DNA from: Torreya grandis
Taxonomy: Eukaryota; Streptophyta; Pinopsida; Cupressales; Taxaceae
Direction: 5' to 3'
DNA: 64,000 nt
Assembly: GCA_037957365.1 (NCBI GenBank)
Contig: JARHVA010004806.1
Location: forward strand, 732,001 to 796,000
The notes under the pieces were generated by a model that worked only from the letters and a program-made list of their open reading frames with translations, made no database searches and was not told the origin of the DNA. A program made the position numbers and the translations under genes. Positions within the stretch are counted from its first letter, which is position 1; each line of letters opens with the position of its first letter. Shown piece after piece: positions 1-13,150 of this stretch.

Positions 1-620
1 GAATATTCACCCTTTGAGTGGAAGTGTATTGAGAATAGGGAACTTGTTGGTAAGGAACTTTATATTAAGTGAGGCATTGACTTGGATGGAACTAAGGTCT
101 TTTTGTCATGAAAATTTGTTTAGGGGTAAATAAATGTTTATTGTAAATAGTCAGGGGACAAAGTACCTCTTTTATTAGCAAGTAGAGATACTTTATTGAA
201 AGTCAAAATGATGCAGTAAAGTAAAATATTTACAAAAAAATTGAATTTCATTTGGGTGGTAATTTTAACCTAAAAGTACAAAAAGGATAGAGAAAATAAT
301 AGTGACTGATATATTTAAGGGAGAGATATGTTTGTGAAGGGTGAAAAAGATAACATAACCAATAATCCAAATTCAAAAACCTATTATAAATGTCAAGGAA
401 ATTAGGCTATAACTTGTCATGGAAAACTTTTTTCATTCAATGGATATGAAAGAAATATATACATTTGTATAAACACACAAACTACACCAAAACAACCATA
501 TAAATTTCTGACCATAAATAATGATCTTTCTATATTTCCTTGATAAAAAGTAAAGAATTACTTTCTAACTCCACTAAAATTTCTCCAAGATGAAAATAAT
601 GAATACATGTTCACAAAGAA
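1..620 (+). pseudogene. Unidentified degraded coding stretch at left edge
   Basis: The plus strand from base 2 reads as a plausible protein for about 20 residues (EYSPFEWKCIENRELVGKEL) and then continues in the same register with scattered stops. Further on it includes a cysteine-containing stretch (YYKC..) near 390 that faintly recalls a zinc knuckle with lost ligands. There is no start codon, because the stretch runs in from the left edge. I do not recognise the family. The charged, non-repetitive composition suggests old coding DNA, perhaps from a retroelement, but it could be chance. It faces the minus-strand relic that follows. Confidence 0.22.
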
Positions 621-1199
621 ATAGTATAACAAAATTTTTATTGTTTTTAACTAGTTTATAACAACTATGACAACATTCTAAAAACAAAGATTCAAATACA
701 TGAAAATAGTAGATAAATACAATATCTGTATATAAATATTTGGACGTAAAGTTTGCAAAAATCTCTTTTGTATTGATCTTCGATGGATTGCAGATATAAC
801 TTCCACTTTCAAAAAGTTTTCTTAAAAGTTTATAACTATCAAGACCTTTAAAAATGAACTCTTAACTCCTGTTTATAGCTTAAATTGGGTGGTTACAAAT
901 AATAAACACCTTTTATGCATATTTAGAGACTTTTAAAAATATATGTGATTTTTCATGACTTGAAAATTTGTAAAAATGTGTTGAGAAATTTGAAAAACTT
1001 GTAAAATTGCTTTCGGGTTTTTAAAAATTTCAAAAAAATGTTAGCAAATTTACATGACTTGAAAGAGTAAAAAATCAAATTTGTACAACTTAAAATTTGA
1101 AAAATATCTTAATATAATTGCACAAAGTACACTGTGCAAATCACTAATACATTATATGACTTGAAAATCTTAAGGTAAAAACATAGGCCAAAGGTTTTT
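621..1199. other. AT-rich spacer, no gene seen
   Basis: AT-rich sequence with short runs of A and T. The phrase 'cttgaaaatttg' and close variants recurs several times between about 960 and 1170 (for example 960, 982, 1058, 1158), which suggests a decayed short tandem repeat. Nothing else can be supported. Confidence 0.4.
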
Positions 1200-4100
1200 A
1201 ATACATCAATCTACTTCTTCACTGAGAACAATATGAGTTTCTTATTTTTTTTATTGAAACTTATTCTCATTTTGATATTTGTCAAATTTTTTTAGGATCT
1301 TGATAACCTTTTCTTCATCAGGATTATCTGAGCATGTGAAATGCACCTCTACATCAAAATGAAGTTATACCATTTTATCACTCATTACATGATGTTTCTT
1401 TACTATTGCATTGAGAACATCAAAGTTGAAATGGTATTTGATAAATCTTTGAATTGACCCAAAATTGAATGTAGATTTAGGAGTTATAATCTCTTCGATG
1501 TTTTTATTGAATTGGTTGACAAAAATATATGGAGAGATGACTTTATCATCATCATCAATGATTGTGTAATTTAATTTCTAGATCCCTCATATCATCTTGA
1601 GAATAACATCTCCTCCCATGTATTTAAAATTATTTAAATTCTTGATACCTTCTCTTATAATGCAAATCCTGAACTTTACAACTCTAAGAAAATTAGTAAG
1701 ATATACAAATTCAGCTTTTTCAATGACTTTTGTCTAAAAAAGATCATTTGAATTAGCATTAGAAAATTATTTTAACTCAAGAATTAATTCTTCTCATTTA
1801 TGTATTTGCTTATTATATTTCCTCTAATTTTATTGTATCATCATATTCTAATTAGATCACAAAACATAGATCCATTGTAACTTGGATAAAATTGACTCCA
1901 AGTTTTAAAATTTCTTCTGACCAATCCTTTATTGATTTTCCCATAGTTACAATTTCCTTTTCGACATTCAACATTTTAATATCTGAATTTTGATGAATAA
2001 TTGAATAAGAATATTGAATTGGATTTATAAAAATTTGAACTACTATTTTTAATTTCTCAACTTTCTCTTTGAGTTGATCTTCAATCACTTTATCATGATC
2101 CATTTTTTCAAACAAAGTACCAATACTAGTTTTAACATCCTCTTTCATTCCTTCCCTTGTAGATTTTCCCAAATGTATTTTTGTTATTTCATAGTCTAAA
2201 GTAACAACATTATTTTTATTTTTTTATTAAAGAGGAAGAACCACTTTTTCATATCTTTATCCATTTTCTTTGATTATTCTTATCACAGTTTTGGGCTTCT
2301 TGATTATTCATGGGGGAAGAGAAGCTATTGCTCTAAAATCAATGTCTTGTAGTTCTACAATATTCTTCCTTTTCTTCACCACTTCATCAAGACAATTAGG
2401 AATTTCAACATTGACTAATGATTATTTCATTTAAATGTACTCAATTTTTTCAAAAATATCAAGAGAAGGAAGAATATTTTCTTAAGGTTGTATTTATTCT
2501 GATATTATCTCATATTTTCCTTTTTCAACCAAAGGACCTAGGATCTTGGGTGAAGGTTTAGGAATAAATTCAGGATTTAGTGGAGGATGTAGAGACAAAG
2601 AATCATTAGGATAAACCAAAGATGTTGATAACAATGAAGAATTAGATGTGATAAATTGGTGACTAATGTTTGTTAACAATGTTTGAAATTGAAAAAACTA
2701 TCAAAAGGAACATCTTTAGAAATATAAGCAATTAGAGAATAATAATACTTCTTTCCCAACCTTTTTATTTTTAGATTGAGAGGCCTAGAACTCAAAGTAG
2801 TTATTGAGATAGTTTATTTTTCAGTCTCTACTTTTGTCTCAAGGATGTCTTCACTCTCATTGGTTACTTGAGATGTTCCATCTTCTATTTGTTATTGTTT
2901 GTGAAATATCCCTAGTTTAACTTATGTTGTTGGTGGCGGTGGGAAACCTACTTGGTCAACATTAAACCCTCTAGCTTTCAACCATTGTAATGTCCTATCA
3001 AGTATACCATGAGTTATGGTCATAAGAGAAGTTGATTCTTTCTTACTTCAATCAATCTTGGGAATTGGTTTAGACTCAAGTTTTTCCTTTTGAAAACTAG
3101 GACCCAATATATCCTCATCATCCAATATTTTCTTAGGGACTTTGAAATCCCAAATTTAACAACTTGTTTTACTATAAATCATGACCAATCTCTAATCCTC
3201 ACATATTTTTCATCATTACAATACATCCAATAGTATTAAAAATTAGGTACATGCTGATATGAATACCCAAGGTTATGAGATACTAAACCTCTTTTATCAA
3301 ATGAAGCTCTACTTTCAACTAGACTTATGACGACACATGTCATCTCTTCCTCAATTGATTTTACTTTAACCAATGATGAAAGTGTATCTACCTATGGAGA
3401 TAGGAAAATTTATTCCATCCTTATGTTTACTTTTAAGGAAATTATGAGTTTTAGACAATTTTCTTACTAATTCCATTATGGTGCATTTATTATCAACATA
3501 TTTATGAAGCATGTACGATGACAACTCACATCCATAAACCCTTATATAAGAAAAAGTTGAGAAATGGATGAACCAAGATCCCCATCTATAAATCTTTTTT
3601 GTTGCTTCCATAAATATTATCATGTTATAAGGTTATGTTTCAAACATTTTATTAACATACTAAATGAATGCATCATTTACCATTCAAAAATGATGATAAC
3701 TTTATTTCAGTGTGAGTTGAGGGTAGAATTCATATATTTTTATAGTTTTGATGTTTCTTACTTAATTCAATCCACCATAAAATATCCTCCTAGTAACTTC
3801 ATAAACCATGTATGAAGTCATGCAAAATTTGGAAGTTATTTTGACTTTGATTAGCTACTTATAGATTGAGTCACTAATCAACTTTCCCTAATTGGTGTAT
3901 TGTTTATTCTATGAATGATTCATATATACTGGTACATCCAAGTATGGAAGTGATTTATAGCTAGGCTTCCAACTATCTTGTGTAAGAGTGTGATCATTTA
4001 ATTAACTTTATTCATGAATTAAATCCTAGAAACATTATTTTGAAGCCTTATTGTTGAATGTTTAGGTTTTGTGAGCCATTACTTGTTCCCCTATTTTGCA

Positions 4101-4570
4101 CAAGAATTGACATTAACATCCTAAAATTACTGAGCTAAAGTAGGAGACAAGTGAAAATATGATTCTAATTATGGTAAATTAAATAAATCATCAATATGTT
4201 TTAGAGATAAACATATGACATATTATCCTTTGGGATTCAACACTTGTATTTTATTAGGGTCATAATGCTCCATTATCATTAAGACCAATTTTGGGATTTA
4301 CATTAAGGTTGGAAAAGCAACTACATTTACTAATACTATATCATTTGTAATTTGTACATAGTCTATCTTATACATCCCATTGATTCTATTCAAGAACTAT
4401 TCCATGTTGATATGTCCTATATTAGTGTTAGTTATGTTCTCAAAATTTAAATCTAGGCTTGATGGAGTAATGACACCTTGAATAATGTACTTCATCTCTA
4501 ATTCCTCTTATCCATGTAAAATATTATTTGGAGGATTTTTGTTCAAAGTACACTTGGTAAGAGTATTTGA
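1200..4570 (-). pseudogene. Long degraded minus-strand coding relic, unnamed family
   Basis: Read on the minus strand from about 4480 down to 1830, several stretches look like one old protein broken by stops and frameshifts. N-terminal part (4470-4100): a run including LNRINGMYKIDYVQ, VVAFPTLM and MEHYDPNKIQVLNPKG, with about four in-frame stops in roughly 115 codons. Middle (3620-3370): an 85-residue open stretch with TIMELVRKLSKTHNF. Then (3060-2930) SLMTITHGILDRTLQWLKAR followed by a proline run. C-terminal part (2172-1852): a charged, helix-rich 106-residue stretch containing FEKMDHDKVIEDQLKEKVEK, which could form a coiled coil. There are no RT, integrase, protease or zinc-knuckle motifs. 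The impression is of a repetitive plant gag-like or transposon-captured protein. I cannot name the family, and membership of all pieces in one gene is inference. Confidence 0.42.
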
Positions 4571-5849
4571 TGTTTAAATATAAGAGAATCATATCTCTTA
4601 GTAGACAAACCCCACATTGTATCATAGCTAGAAAATAAAATCTATTAAGAAATTAGCAAAAACCTTGATTTTTAGAAAAATTGCTAACAAAGGTAGGGGA
4701 GTTCAATGGAGATATTTTAAATAGATTTAAGTTCCAAAGGTAGTGAAAATAATACCATTAGGTTCTAAAGGTAGTGTCAACAACACCATCAGGTTCCATA
4801 GGTATGTTTATAACCCCATTAGGTTTTAACGAGTGTGTTAATAATTATCTCAGGGTTTGAGGGGTCTATTAGCATGTCCTAGGGTCTAATGGATGTTAAT
4901 GAAGGGAGATAAAAAATTAATGAATGTAAAAAATATATAGGGATATCAAGAGAGAAAAATGAACTCTTGGGGAGGATAGATAAATGAAAAAATCTAGGGT
5001 TTTAGGGTTTTTTAAGAGAAAAATAAAAAATCCCAACAAGACCTTAAAAATTTGGAAAACATGTTTTGCAAATAAAAATGGTCAAAGAAAGATTTTAAAA
5101 TAATGATTTTTTTCTATAGAATGAAAACATGGGTTTTGAAGAAGCTTACCTCTAGTAAGGCCCCAAAACCTAGAAATTAACCACAAGGACTTGGTGAATG
5201 ATGGATGGTGGAAAGCAAGTGAATAAAGGACATAATAGGAGCATGAAAGATCCATGAGGAGGAAATAAAAATCAATAAAAGAGAGGTGAGAGACAATGAT
5301 TAGGATAAAAATAGATAAACGTGTTGCATGTGTAGAGGAAGGGACACCATTAATGGCCAAAATGGAAGGGTTTTATACAAAAAATGTGAGTTTTTAAAAC
5401 TTATACATATACATGTTAGGATTTAGAGGTGGTGTTTATAGGGTGATCAAATTTTAAAAGACATGCTAGCATACATGTTAGGTTCTGGTGGTTGTGTCTT
5501 CAAGGGTATCAAAATCTACTAATTATGTTTACAAACCCATTGGGTTCTCATGGAGGTGTAATTAGGGTACCCAAAATCCATAATTTGTGCTAACACACCT
5601 ATCAAGATATGGGGGTGCATTAGAAATTTTTCAAATTTTAACATAAATAAGTAGACTTAACAATTTTTTTGAAGTATTTTGCATAACTTTACTTTATGAC
5701 AATCAATTTTCTTAAAAAGTGGAAAACAAACCATTGACCAATTTTGACTTTCATTATTTTTGACTTTTTGACCACCATTCAAAAACCAAGATAATAGGTC
5801 TTAATAGAGGAGTATTCTATGGAACTTGATAGGTTTTAAGGGGAACCTA
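4571..5849. other. Spacer with short repeats, no gene
   Basis: Holds the 31 bp minisatellite described separately (4731-4890). Looser copies of the same theme lie at 5410-5600, where variants of 'cattgggttctcatggaggtg' recur. A short telomere-like stretch (ctagggttttagggtttt) is near 4993. No coding region is supportable. Confidence 0.45.
4731..4890. repeat. 31 bp minisatellite, about 4-5 diverged copies
   Basis: Units begin at about 4731, 4762, 4793, 4823 and 4854. Each starts with a variant of 'ggttctaaaggtagtgt' and ends with 'accattag' or similar. Spacing is 30-31 bp and the last unit is degenerate. Confidence 0.65.
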
Positions 5850-7110
5850 CTATTGATTTTTAGGAATTTTACACATTGGAGGAACTTGTTGGTCAAATGA
5901 CATATGTTGTTGGCTTGAAGAGGCTCCTTATTGAATAGAAGCAGGAATTGGTTGAATTATAAAAATGAATTATTGGTTAGAAAATATTGGTTGGGGATTG
6001 ATTGGTACTTGTTGAAGTGTAATGTTAGTCACCATTTTTTGAAGTGGGGGATTGGTTTCCACTTGTTTAAGTGGGGGACTAGTTACAAATTTTTGAAGTG
6101 GGGGATTGGCAGTGTGTTATTATATCTCAGATGGCTTCACAATTTATTATTACAAGGAATTATGAGAAGGGGGTCATGGATAAAATGGAATAATGTTTTG
6201 TTGAGTGTTGGATAGAATTTTATGTGGATTAAAATAAGCTATTTAATATCTATCTACCACATTTTGGGTACAGTCTACAAGGAAACCCAAATACATAATA
6301 GTTACTGAATTGGTTTTAGTAATGGTTAAGTTAAACACATACCCAACTAAGGTTTAGATAAAAAATGGATTCATAATATAAAATATATAATTAGATAAAT
6401 ATAATGGTTATTCTATTGTAAGATTGGTTTCCATTAAAGATGGATTTTGAATATCTAATGTAGCAAGGGATCTAGTGAGACTAGCCAAAAATTGTTTAGC
6501 TTGTTGGATTTGGTTTTCAAGAAAATGACTTTGAGAATATTGATCAATGTGTTTACCTTTCCTTTTGTTTGAAAAAATAATATCTTGAATAGAAGCTAGC
6601 ATAATTGTTTTTCTTGGATAAAGGCAATTTGGTTGTTGATTAAGGCAAGAGGCATTTGTTTAGGTTTTCCAACTAAATATCACAAATCCAAAATGGAAAA
6701 ATAGGGGGAAAATTTTCACCCATCTCAAATAGTCTAATAATATGTTCATATTTATTATTGAATAATTGGAGATTAAATTGGTCTTGTATATATTCAACAC
6801 TAAGTAGTGGATTGACAAGATACATTAGATTAGGTTGATATTCAGTGTCAAAAGGCATATGTGGTATGTATGAATGGTATTAGCCTTGGTCTACATTGGG
6901 TTAGATAATTGGAAGATATAGATTATGTTTATCAATTTCAACATTCGATGGTGCATGAAAAAGGTATTTTTGGGTTTCTTCATCTTCCACATATGAATAA
7001 TACCCATAAGGATTATAGACTACCTCTTCATCAAATGAAGGGTTATAAATATCTCCACTACGTGTGTACTTAGGCATGTCTAGATTTATAATATTCATCT
7101 TGGAAAGGTT
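5850..7110 (-). pseudogene. Degraded gag-like coding relic
   Basis: On the minus strand two open stretches of 65 and 61 residues (7098-6901 and 6858-6673) lie in the same frame, separated by one stop. They are rich in Asn, Tyr, Asp and Glu. A third open stretch (6602-6408) contains QIQQAKQFLASLTRSL. Downstream, around 6110-5900, the minus strand reads as a Pro/Gln-rich repetitive linker with NPPLQKFVTSPPLKQVETN and VPINPQP. Such linkers sit between the structural gag domain and protease in some plant Gypsy polyproteins. No zinc knuckle or protease motif was found. The assignment as gag is inference; a decayed host gene is possible. Confidence 0.33.
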
Positions 7111-10100
7111 TTGAATGCCTAAAAATATATTTTGAATTGGTACATGAATTCCCTTGAAATATCACTTGGTAATTGGATTTTAAACACAAATGGTTCAAAG
7201 GTATTTATCAAAGGATAAATCAACAAATTTGGGCACAATGTATTTAAGTATAAACACTCAATGCTTAGACTTAGGAAATGGTTTACAATTTGTATTAGTT
7301 TGAAAATGTCTTTAGATATTGGAAACTTGGTTTTATAAACAAAGAAAGGAGACTTAGCCTAGTTGGGACACTTTATAAATTTTAGAAATGTGAAGGTTAG
7401 CATAAAAAATGGTCTTAGTTGATAATGGTAAATCAAGTTTAGAACTAGACTCCAAACTTTGGACTTTTCAAAGGAAATTGAAATTTTAAATTTAGACTTG
7501 AAATGACCTTGCAAAAAATTTGTATTAGACTTGTCACTTGATTTGAAATAAAATGGATGGTGTAATGACATACAATGAAATATAAGTTTAGAATTTTGTT
7601 TAAATTTGCAAAAAAAAGTTGATTTGAAATGGAAATTAGGATTCAAAGGGAAATGCTTTTGGTTCAATTTTGACAACCTAATGACATGGTTTGAACAAAG
7701 AAGATAGGTATGGAGATCAAGTTATTACATGTCATTTTGGTTTGACTTGGAATTTGGGTAGAGTAACACCTCATCATGTGTGTATAAAATGGTTTTGGTT
7801 TTGGATTTTGTTGGTTTGATTTAGTCTTAAGTATAAACTTTATTTTGACACAAAAATCAAACCATAACACAAAAACATTATAAGGATATTTAATAATTGA
7901 CATGATTTTAAATCACATCCATTGAGCCTTATAAATAATTGACCTTGAGAGACGACTAAAAGTTTAAATGCTCATTAAATAAATTAGTGTAATTATTGGT
8001 AAGGTTTTTACACCGCCTTCTCTCTCAAGGTTTGTATGATTAAGGTGATATTTGAGGGATATTATATTTACACCCCTATGTTAATGAATGATCCATGATA
8101 AAATAGGCATCTAATAAGTAATACAAGCTAAATCCATTCATGATAGAGTCTTATCCCTTCATAAATTCTTCAGCTGTAAAGGTTTCAATGAAGTGCTATC
8201 AAATTTGGGGTTTGATTACTATTTTACAAAGGGTTATCTAGATAGTCCTTATATACCTCACAATACATGGGCATAAATACATCAATGAATAAGTTTAATC
8301 TCATTTCCAAGATTACTCCTTTTTATGGTACCATACATTAACATTAAGTAGTATAAATAACTCCCTAGGGATAATTTCCTCACATGACTTTGTGCAAGCA
8401 CAAATCTAGGTCTTCACGATGGGAATGTTCTTCAATTTATATACCCCACCATAATAGTGGTGTTTAGTAAAATTTTAGGATGTCACTTCCTAGATCAATG
8501 CACACCTAAAGACTTATGGGAAGGTGATGAAAAATAATTCAAATGAAAAAAGGGTAAAAGGAAAATAAGAACTTTTGCATTTTTGAGTCACCCAAAAGGG
8601 AGAACATGTGCACAAAAAGAACCCAATAAGATAATTAAACAATAAAAAAACTTGAAATAAGTTAACTGATGTGAAAATAAATAAGTTTTGTTAAACCCAA
8701 ATTGAAGTGTGTATTTGTTTTAGTGCCCAAATCAAAATGTGAGATAGAATTAATTTATTTAGACTCAAAACACCACTCTTTGGCCAAAGACCTAAAACAC
8801 TGGATGATTATAAGCTTAAAAAAAGTGTTTTTGAGCCAAAAGGAGATTGAAAATGTGATTTTTTAAAGTATCAACCTCAAATTAAAACATTTTCACCATT
8901 ACATAGGCTGATTTCACTGATAAAGCCCTGAATTCATTGTTAGGGCCTGCAAATAGAAAATAAAAAATAGTCATAATAATTTCACTATTGACTATGATGA
9001 TTTTACCAATATATTCAATGATTTTGTTACTGCTTAGTATAATTTTGATGATGTGTAACAAACCCATTGGGTTTTAGTAGAATATTAAAATATTTAAAAA
9101 AATTAAATACACATATTTAACATATATATTTCACCACGTGAAATCTTAACTAGTGATATTTAATTAACTATATAGATTTAGTTAGCCATAAATGTTATAA
9201 CTAATCTACTAAGCTGAGGATCACCATGAAAATATATAGAAATCATGAATAATACTAAATTACCATAATTACTGCATCACATCATAAATGAAATAGTATA
9301 AATTCAACCATAGCTGATACAACATTATAGCCTTTTTTGTATAAGTAAAATGTATAAAAGATATAATTTTACCAATACATAAAAATATATCAAATGATAA
9401 AACATGGTACAAGTCTCCTCTGAGTAGAGTCTCCACCACTCAAGTATCAATATTTAATCTCAAGTGTTGTCTCAATTATAGTACTCTAGATAGGAGGAAG
9501 AGCATCATATGAGCATTTTTTCACACCAATCATGGACCATACATCCCCCACACTATCTCCTAAACAAGGGGATGGCCATCCTTTCATAGATGGGTAAATA
9601 ATGACAATGTAGGAATCCAAAGTAATAAACTAAAACATGTGTGTCTAATATCTCTAATACATAATGTGTACCATAAAGAAATTTGTTCTAATATGATATC
9701 ACATAAATATAAAAACTATATCAACATATGAAATGACAATGTTTATCAAACATTATTTTGACCAAAGGTTTAATAATAAATGATTTCTAAGATCAGTCTA
9801 ATTCATACATACCAATTGATAGGATTAAACATCATCTTGTATTGATGGTGCTAATTAAGCCAATGGAATCCATCTATTGATTAATTAGGGTCATAAATGC
9901 AATATTTGGTAAAACCATATAATAAAAATAAAACCAATAGATTCATTCAATAATATTCCTCCTTAGCACATCAATAGTAATATAAGTATATAATTTATCA
10001 TAAATTCATTTAGTTCATCAAATGAAGTGAAATGAATCCATTTATTTAGTTTATTATGTATAATAAACATAATCCAAAAATAGTTTTAAACATACCATTT

Positions 10101-10364
10101 AGGTATGATCACATCAAAATTGTTAGTAACTTATCATATCAAGTAATTTATAATGCTATTTCTCCATGAAAAAAAAAGTATATCACAAGATTTAAGTATA
10201 GTTTATATTACACATATAAATAAAGCCAGTCCAAACATCATGATTGCTTATATTTAATCTCTTAATTAAGTTATTTTAATGTTTATATCCATAACATTAA
10301 AATATAACTCAAGCAATCATTTACGCACCAATGGTAATAATATTTTCAAGCATAATACAATTAA

Positions 10365-10365
<1 letters not shown>
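7111..10365. other. AT-rich region, no gene seen
   Basis: Long stretch without a supportable gene. Open frames at 7359-7903 (minus) are low-complexity Phe/Lys/Ser strings from repeats of 'tttgaaatg' type sequence. At 9054 the sequence 'tgtaacaaacccattgggtt' resembles the start of some plant Gypsy LTRs (TGTAACA..CCC), but no matching end, primer site or partner LTR is visible. A slightly GC-richer patch lies at 9410-9590. Confidence 0.4.
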
Positions 10366-10402
<37 letters not shown>

Positions 10403-10458
10403 TATAATCTATTCAGATGTATTATACAATCCAAAAATCATGTATTTATACCACACAC

Positions 10459-10504
<46 letters not shown>

Positions 10505-10542
10505 TGATTTTTGGATTGTATAATACATCTGAATATATTATA

Positions 10543-10621
<79 letters not shown>
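10366..10621. repeat. (TA)n - 44 bp inverted arms - (CA)n hairpin locus
   Basis: A (TA)n run (10366-10400) precedes a 44 bp arm (10401-10444, starting ggtataatct). A (CA)n run follows (about 10452-10500). The inverse complement of the arm lies at 10501-10544 with one mismatch, and a longer (TA)n run follows (10545-10621). The two TA runs are themselves complementary, so the whole locus can fold into a long hairpin with the CA run in the loop. Open frames crossing it on both strands (poly-Tyr/Ile, Thr-His) are artefacts of the repeats. Confidence 0.9.
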
Positions 10622-10622
<1 letters not shown>

Positions 10623-11734
10623 CCCCCTATTTTTTTTAATACAATACAATTATTTATTGTATATGGATTATTCTAAGTAGACATCTACTATCCATGACTT
10701 AGAGTATTTTGTATACTATAATATATACATCCAATCCATAAAATAGCCCAATAGCCTATTTTTAGAAACTAGATAATTTCCCCACATTTATTCTTGCTTA
10801 AATATAAATATAGACTTTCATAAAATCCAAATGTAACTTACATCCAATCATATGTTCCATTAATTAAACAAAAGCATTCTTATTTCAATCATTTTGAAAC
10901 TTTCATAAAATCAAAAGTCATATAATTTATATAAAAACATAGTCAACTAAGCCTTATATGGGTCATCCATTACAATCAAATGAAATAGTTCGTATGCCTT
11001 TATTTTATATACTTCCTCATGTTCTATCCCCAAATTGACTGTACTTAAAATTTTCATTGTTTAAAAGATAATATTTAAAATACATAGTCATTTTGGTTTA
11101 GACGTAGTTATAACACATAATGATCATATTAAAACTTACTAAATTGATAACAATTCTGGACTTGATTTTGCATAAAACCACAACACAATCCACATATAGT
11201 CATTCTCATATCCATTATCAAGTTCTATAAAATGACTAACCTGAATAAATCACAAAGCCATTTATACTAATATATACACTACAAAATTTCATTATATAAT
11301 TTATAGTATAACCATATTTTTGAGCTTGCAGGTGTTTGTATCAAAATCAACACAATGAAATCTTAACCCCAAAAACGTATATACATGAAAGTTTAAAATG
11401 TAATACAACTACCCTCTATGAAACCCTAACAAATTAAAAATATAGGTTTATATAAAAATATATAATCACATAGTAAACTATTAAAGATATACACAAATGT
11501 ATATGTACATAGTCAAGAACAATGTTATACATATAAATGTATATGCACTCAATAATCAAATAAATCCCTTCAAATATAGTTCAAGAAAGCATATACAAAT
11601 ATACATAAGTATATGTATATAGACCACTTTATATATATCTAGGTATATATCCATAGACCCATTTCATATAATGAATTTCTCATTTTATACCTAAAGATAA
11701 ATAGTGTATACATAGTCAAACCCAACATTAACTT

Positions 11735-11797
11735 GAGTTTCAATTCATATATCAAATACACAAATGAGTTTCAATTCATATATCAAATACATAAATG
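11735..11797. repeat. 31 bp tandem duplication
   Basis: The segment beginning 'gagtttcaattcatatatca' occurs at 11735 and again at 11766, nearly identical over 31 bp. Confidence 0.8.
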
Positions 11798-12371
11798 AAT
11801 ATATACATCTGATTCTAGAAATTTAACTTGAGCCACAAGTATATACCCATCAAAAATAGTTATCTATTTAATGTACAGAGTTCTTTGAACTAAGATAGAG
11901 TTTAAGACAAGTTTCAAAAAAAGCTTAATAGTCATGTAAATTTTATGGCTTAATCCATAACACTTAGGTTTCCCTTGATTTAAATGTGGGATTATTTTGA
12001 GGCCAAGCCTTCCACAGGGCTCTACATACCACTCAAATCTCTAGATTTAAAACATAAAAAAACTAGTAACCCAATACTTAGTTTGAAAAACTCTTTCACT
12101 ATTCACACATGAATTGAAATACAAAACCTACCAATGTCTACCAAAGAAATCAAGTGAATTAATTCCTTTTTCCTTTAATTTTTCATCTTATTCTCTTTTT
12201 AAAACTCTCTCCTCTATGTTATGTATTGTGTCTCTACCCACATTTATCATTCTTTTTATTCTTTAAGGAATATTTTAAATAATATGGACTTATCAACAAT
12301 CCAAATTTTTAAAAACTATTAGAAATAAATTGGACTATATCAAGATTAAATTAGACTATATCAAGAATAAG

Positions 12372-12425
12372 TTAGATTTATTACAAATACATCACATCTA
12401 TCTAATCTATTTGTAATAAGTCTAA
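12372..12425. repeat. 18 bp inverted repeat with 18 bp loop
   Basis: Arm 12372-12389 (ttagatttattacaaata) pairs with 12408-12425 with one mismatch. It lies in a stretch where 'ttagact..atcaagaat' phrases recur. Confidence 0.7.
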
Positions 12426-12519
12426 ATTATTTAAAATGATCAAAAAATAATTAATAGTTGAAAACTATCATAAATAAATTAGACTTCATCAAGAATTACT
12501 AGGACTTATTACAAATTAA

Positions 12520-13150
12520 TTATTGTAAGAAATTATTATTAGATATTTTCATTCCTAATCTATTATCGATCAATACATGCATGACTGCTTTAGTTTTAAT
12601 TTGAGCTTGATTGAATGATGGTAGATTTTGCTCTATCATTTGTTTCTTGGGCCAATTTCTATTTTCAAAGAAAATAACTTCATTTGTAAACTTTAATGTT
12701 TTCATGAGAGAATAAAAGTATGTAAGTTTTGTATCATTAGGGAAATTTGTCTCACGTAATGTCTCATATAATATGTCCTTGTAAATAGTTAATTTATTTA
12801 GTAATTCAAGGATAAAAATCTTAACATGGGTAATTTTTAATTAATCAATGATATCATACCCTTTGGTTTGAAAGGGTGGCCTTGTGGGACATGGAGGGGG
12901 ATGAGGAGTAACATGTTGACTACTTCCATTTTATCATGCATGGTGTATCTTATCTCTTCTAGTAGTGACAAGGTTGACCGTAGAACCTAACTTAAGCCTT
13001 GGGTAAATAATGGGGTAGGATGGTAGCTGAGATAACTTGGATATAAATAAGGAGGAGGAATAAAATGACTCATGTATGCCCTTTGGCAGTTAGTGGTAGA
13101 AATATGGAATTGGGATTGGAATTATAATAATATGAGCTAAAGAAGGCTAA
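12520..13150 (-). pseudogene. Ty3/Gypsy gag-protease relic
   Basis: The minus strand reads across stops as the gag-to-protease junction typical of plant Ty3/Gypsy polyproteins. There is a Pro-rich linker (THPPPCP-like, about 12900). Then comes the block YDIID*LKITHVKIFILELL (about 12850), which matches the common YDI..LKKTPA.ISILELL motif of these gags. Next are about 60 residues ending in AVMHVLIDNRLGMKISNNNF (12600-12530), in the place of the aspartic protease motif (V)LID(S/G)G.G.N. The catalytic loop reads D-N-R where D-S/T/G-G is expected, so the protease would be dead. No RT or integrase follows at lower coordinates. I infer a Tat/Ogre- or Athila-like lineage from the gag block. Lineage is uncertain; Gypsy gag-pro identity is fairly secure. 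Confidence 0.6.

Larger units (their letters stand above)
10622..12519. other. AT-rich region, no gene seen
   Basis: No coding signal. Contains a recurring 'atatgtatata' theme, the 31 bp duplication at 11735 and the short hairpin at 12372, listed separately. A pyrimidine-rich patch lies at 12166-12235. Confidence 0.4.

Noticed and set aside
7359..7903. Two overlapping minus-strand frames
   Set aside because: Low-complexity Phe/Lys/Ser/Asn sequence from AT-rich repeats, no motif.
10417..10680. Overlapping open frames of Tyr/Ile and Thr/His repeats
   Set aside because: Translations of (TA)n and (CA)n microsatellites.
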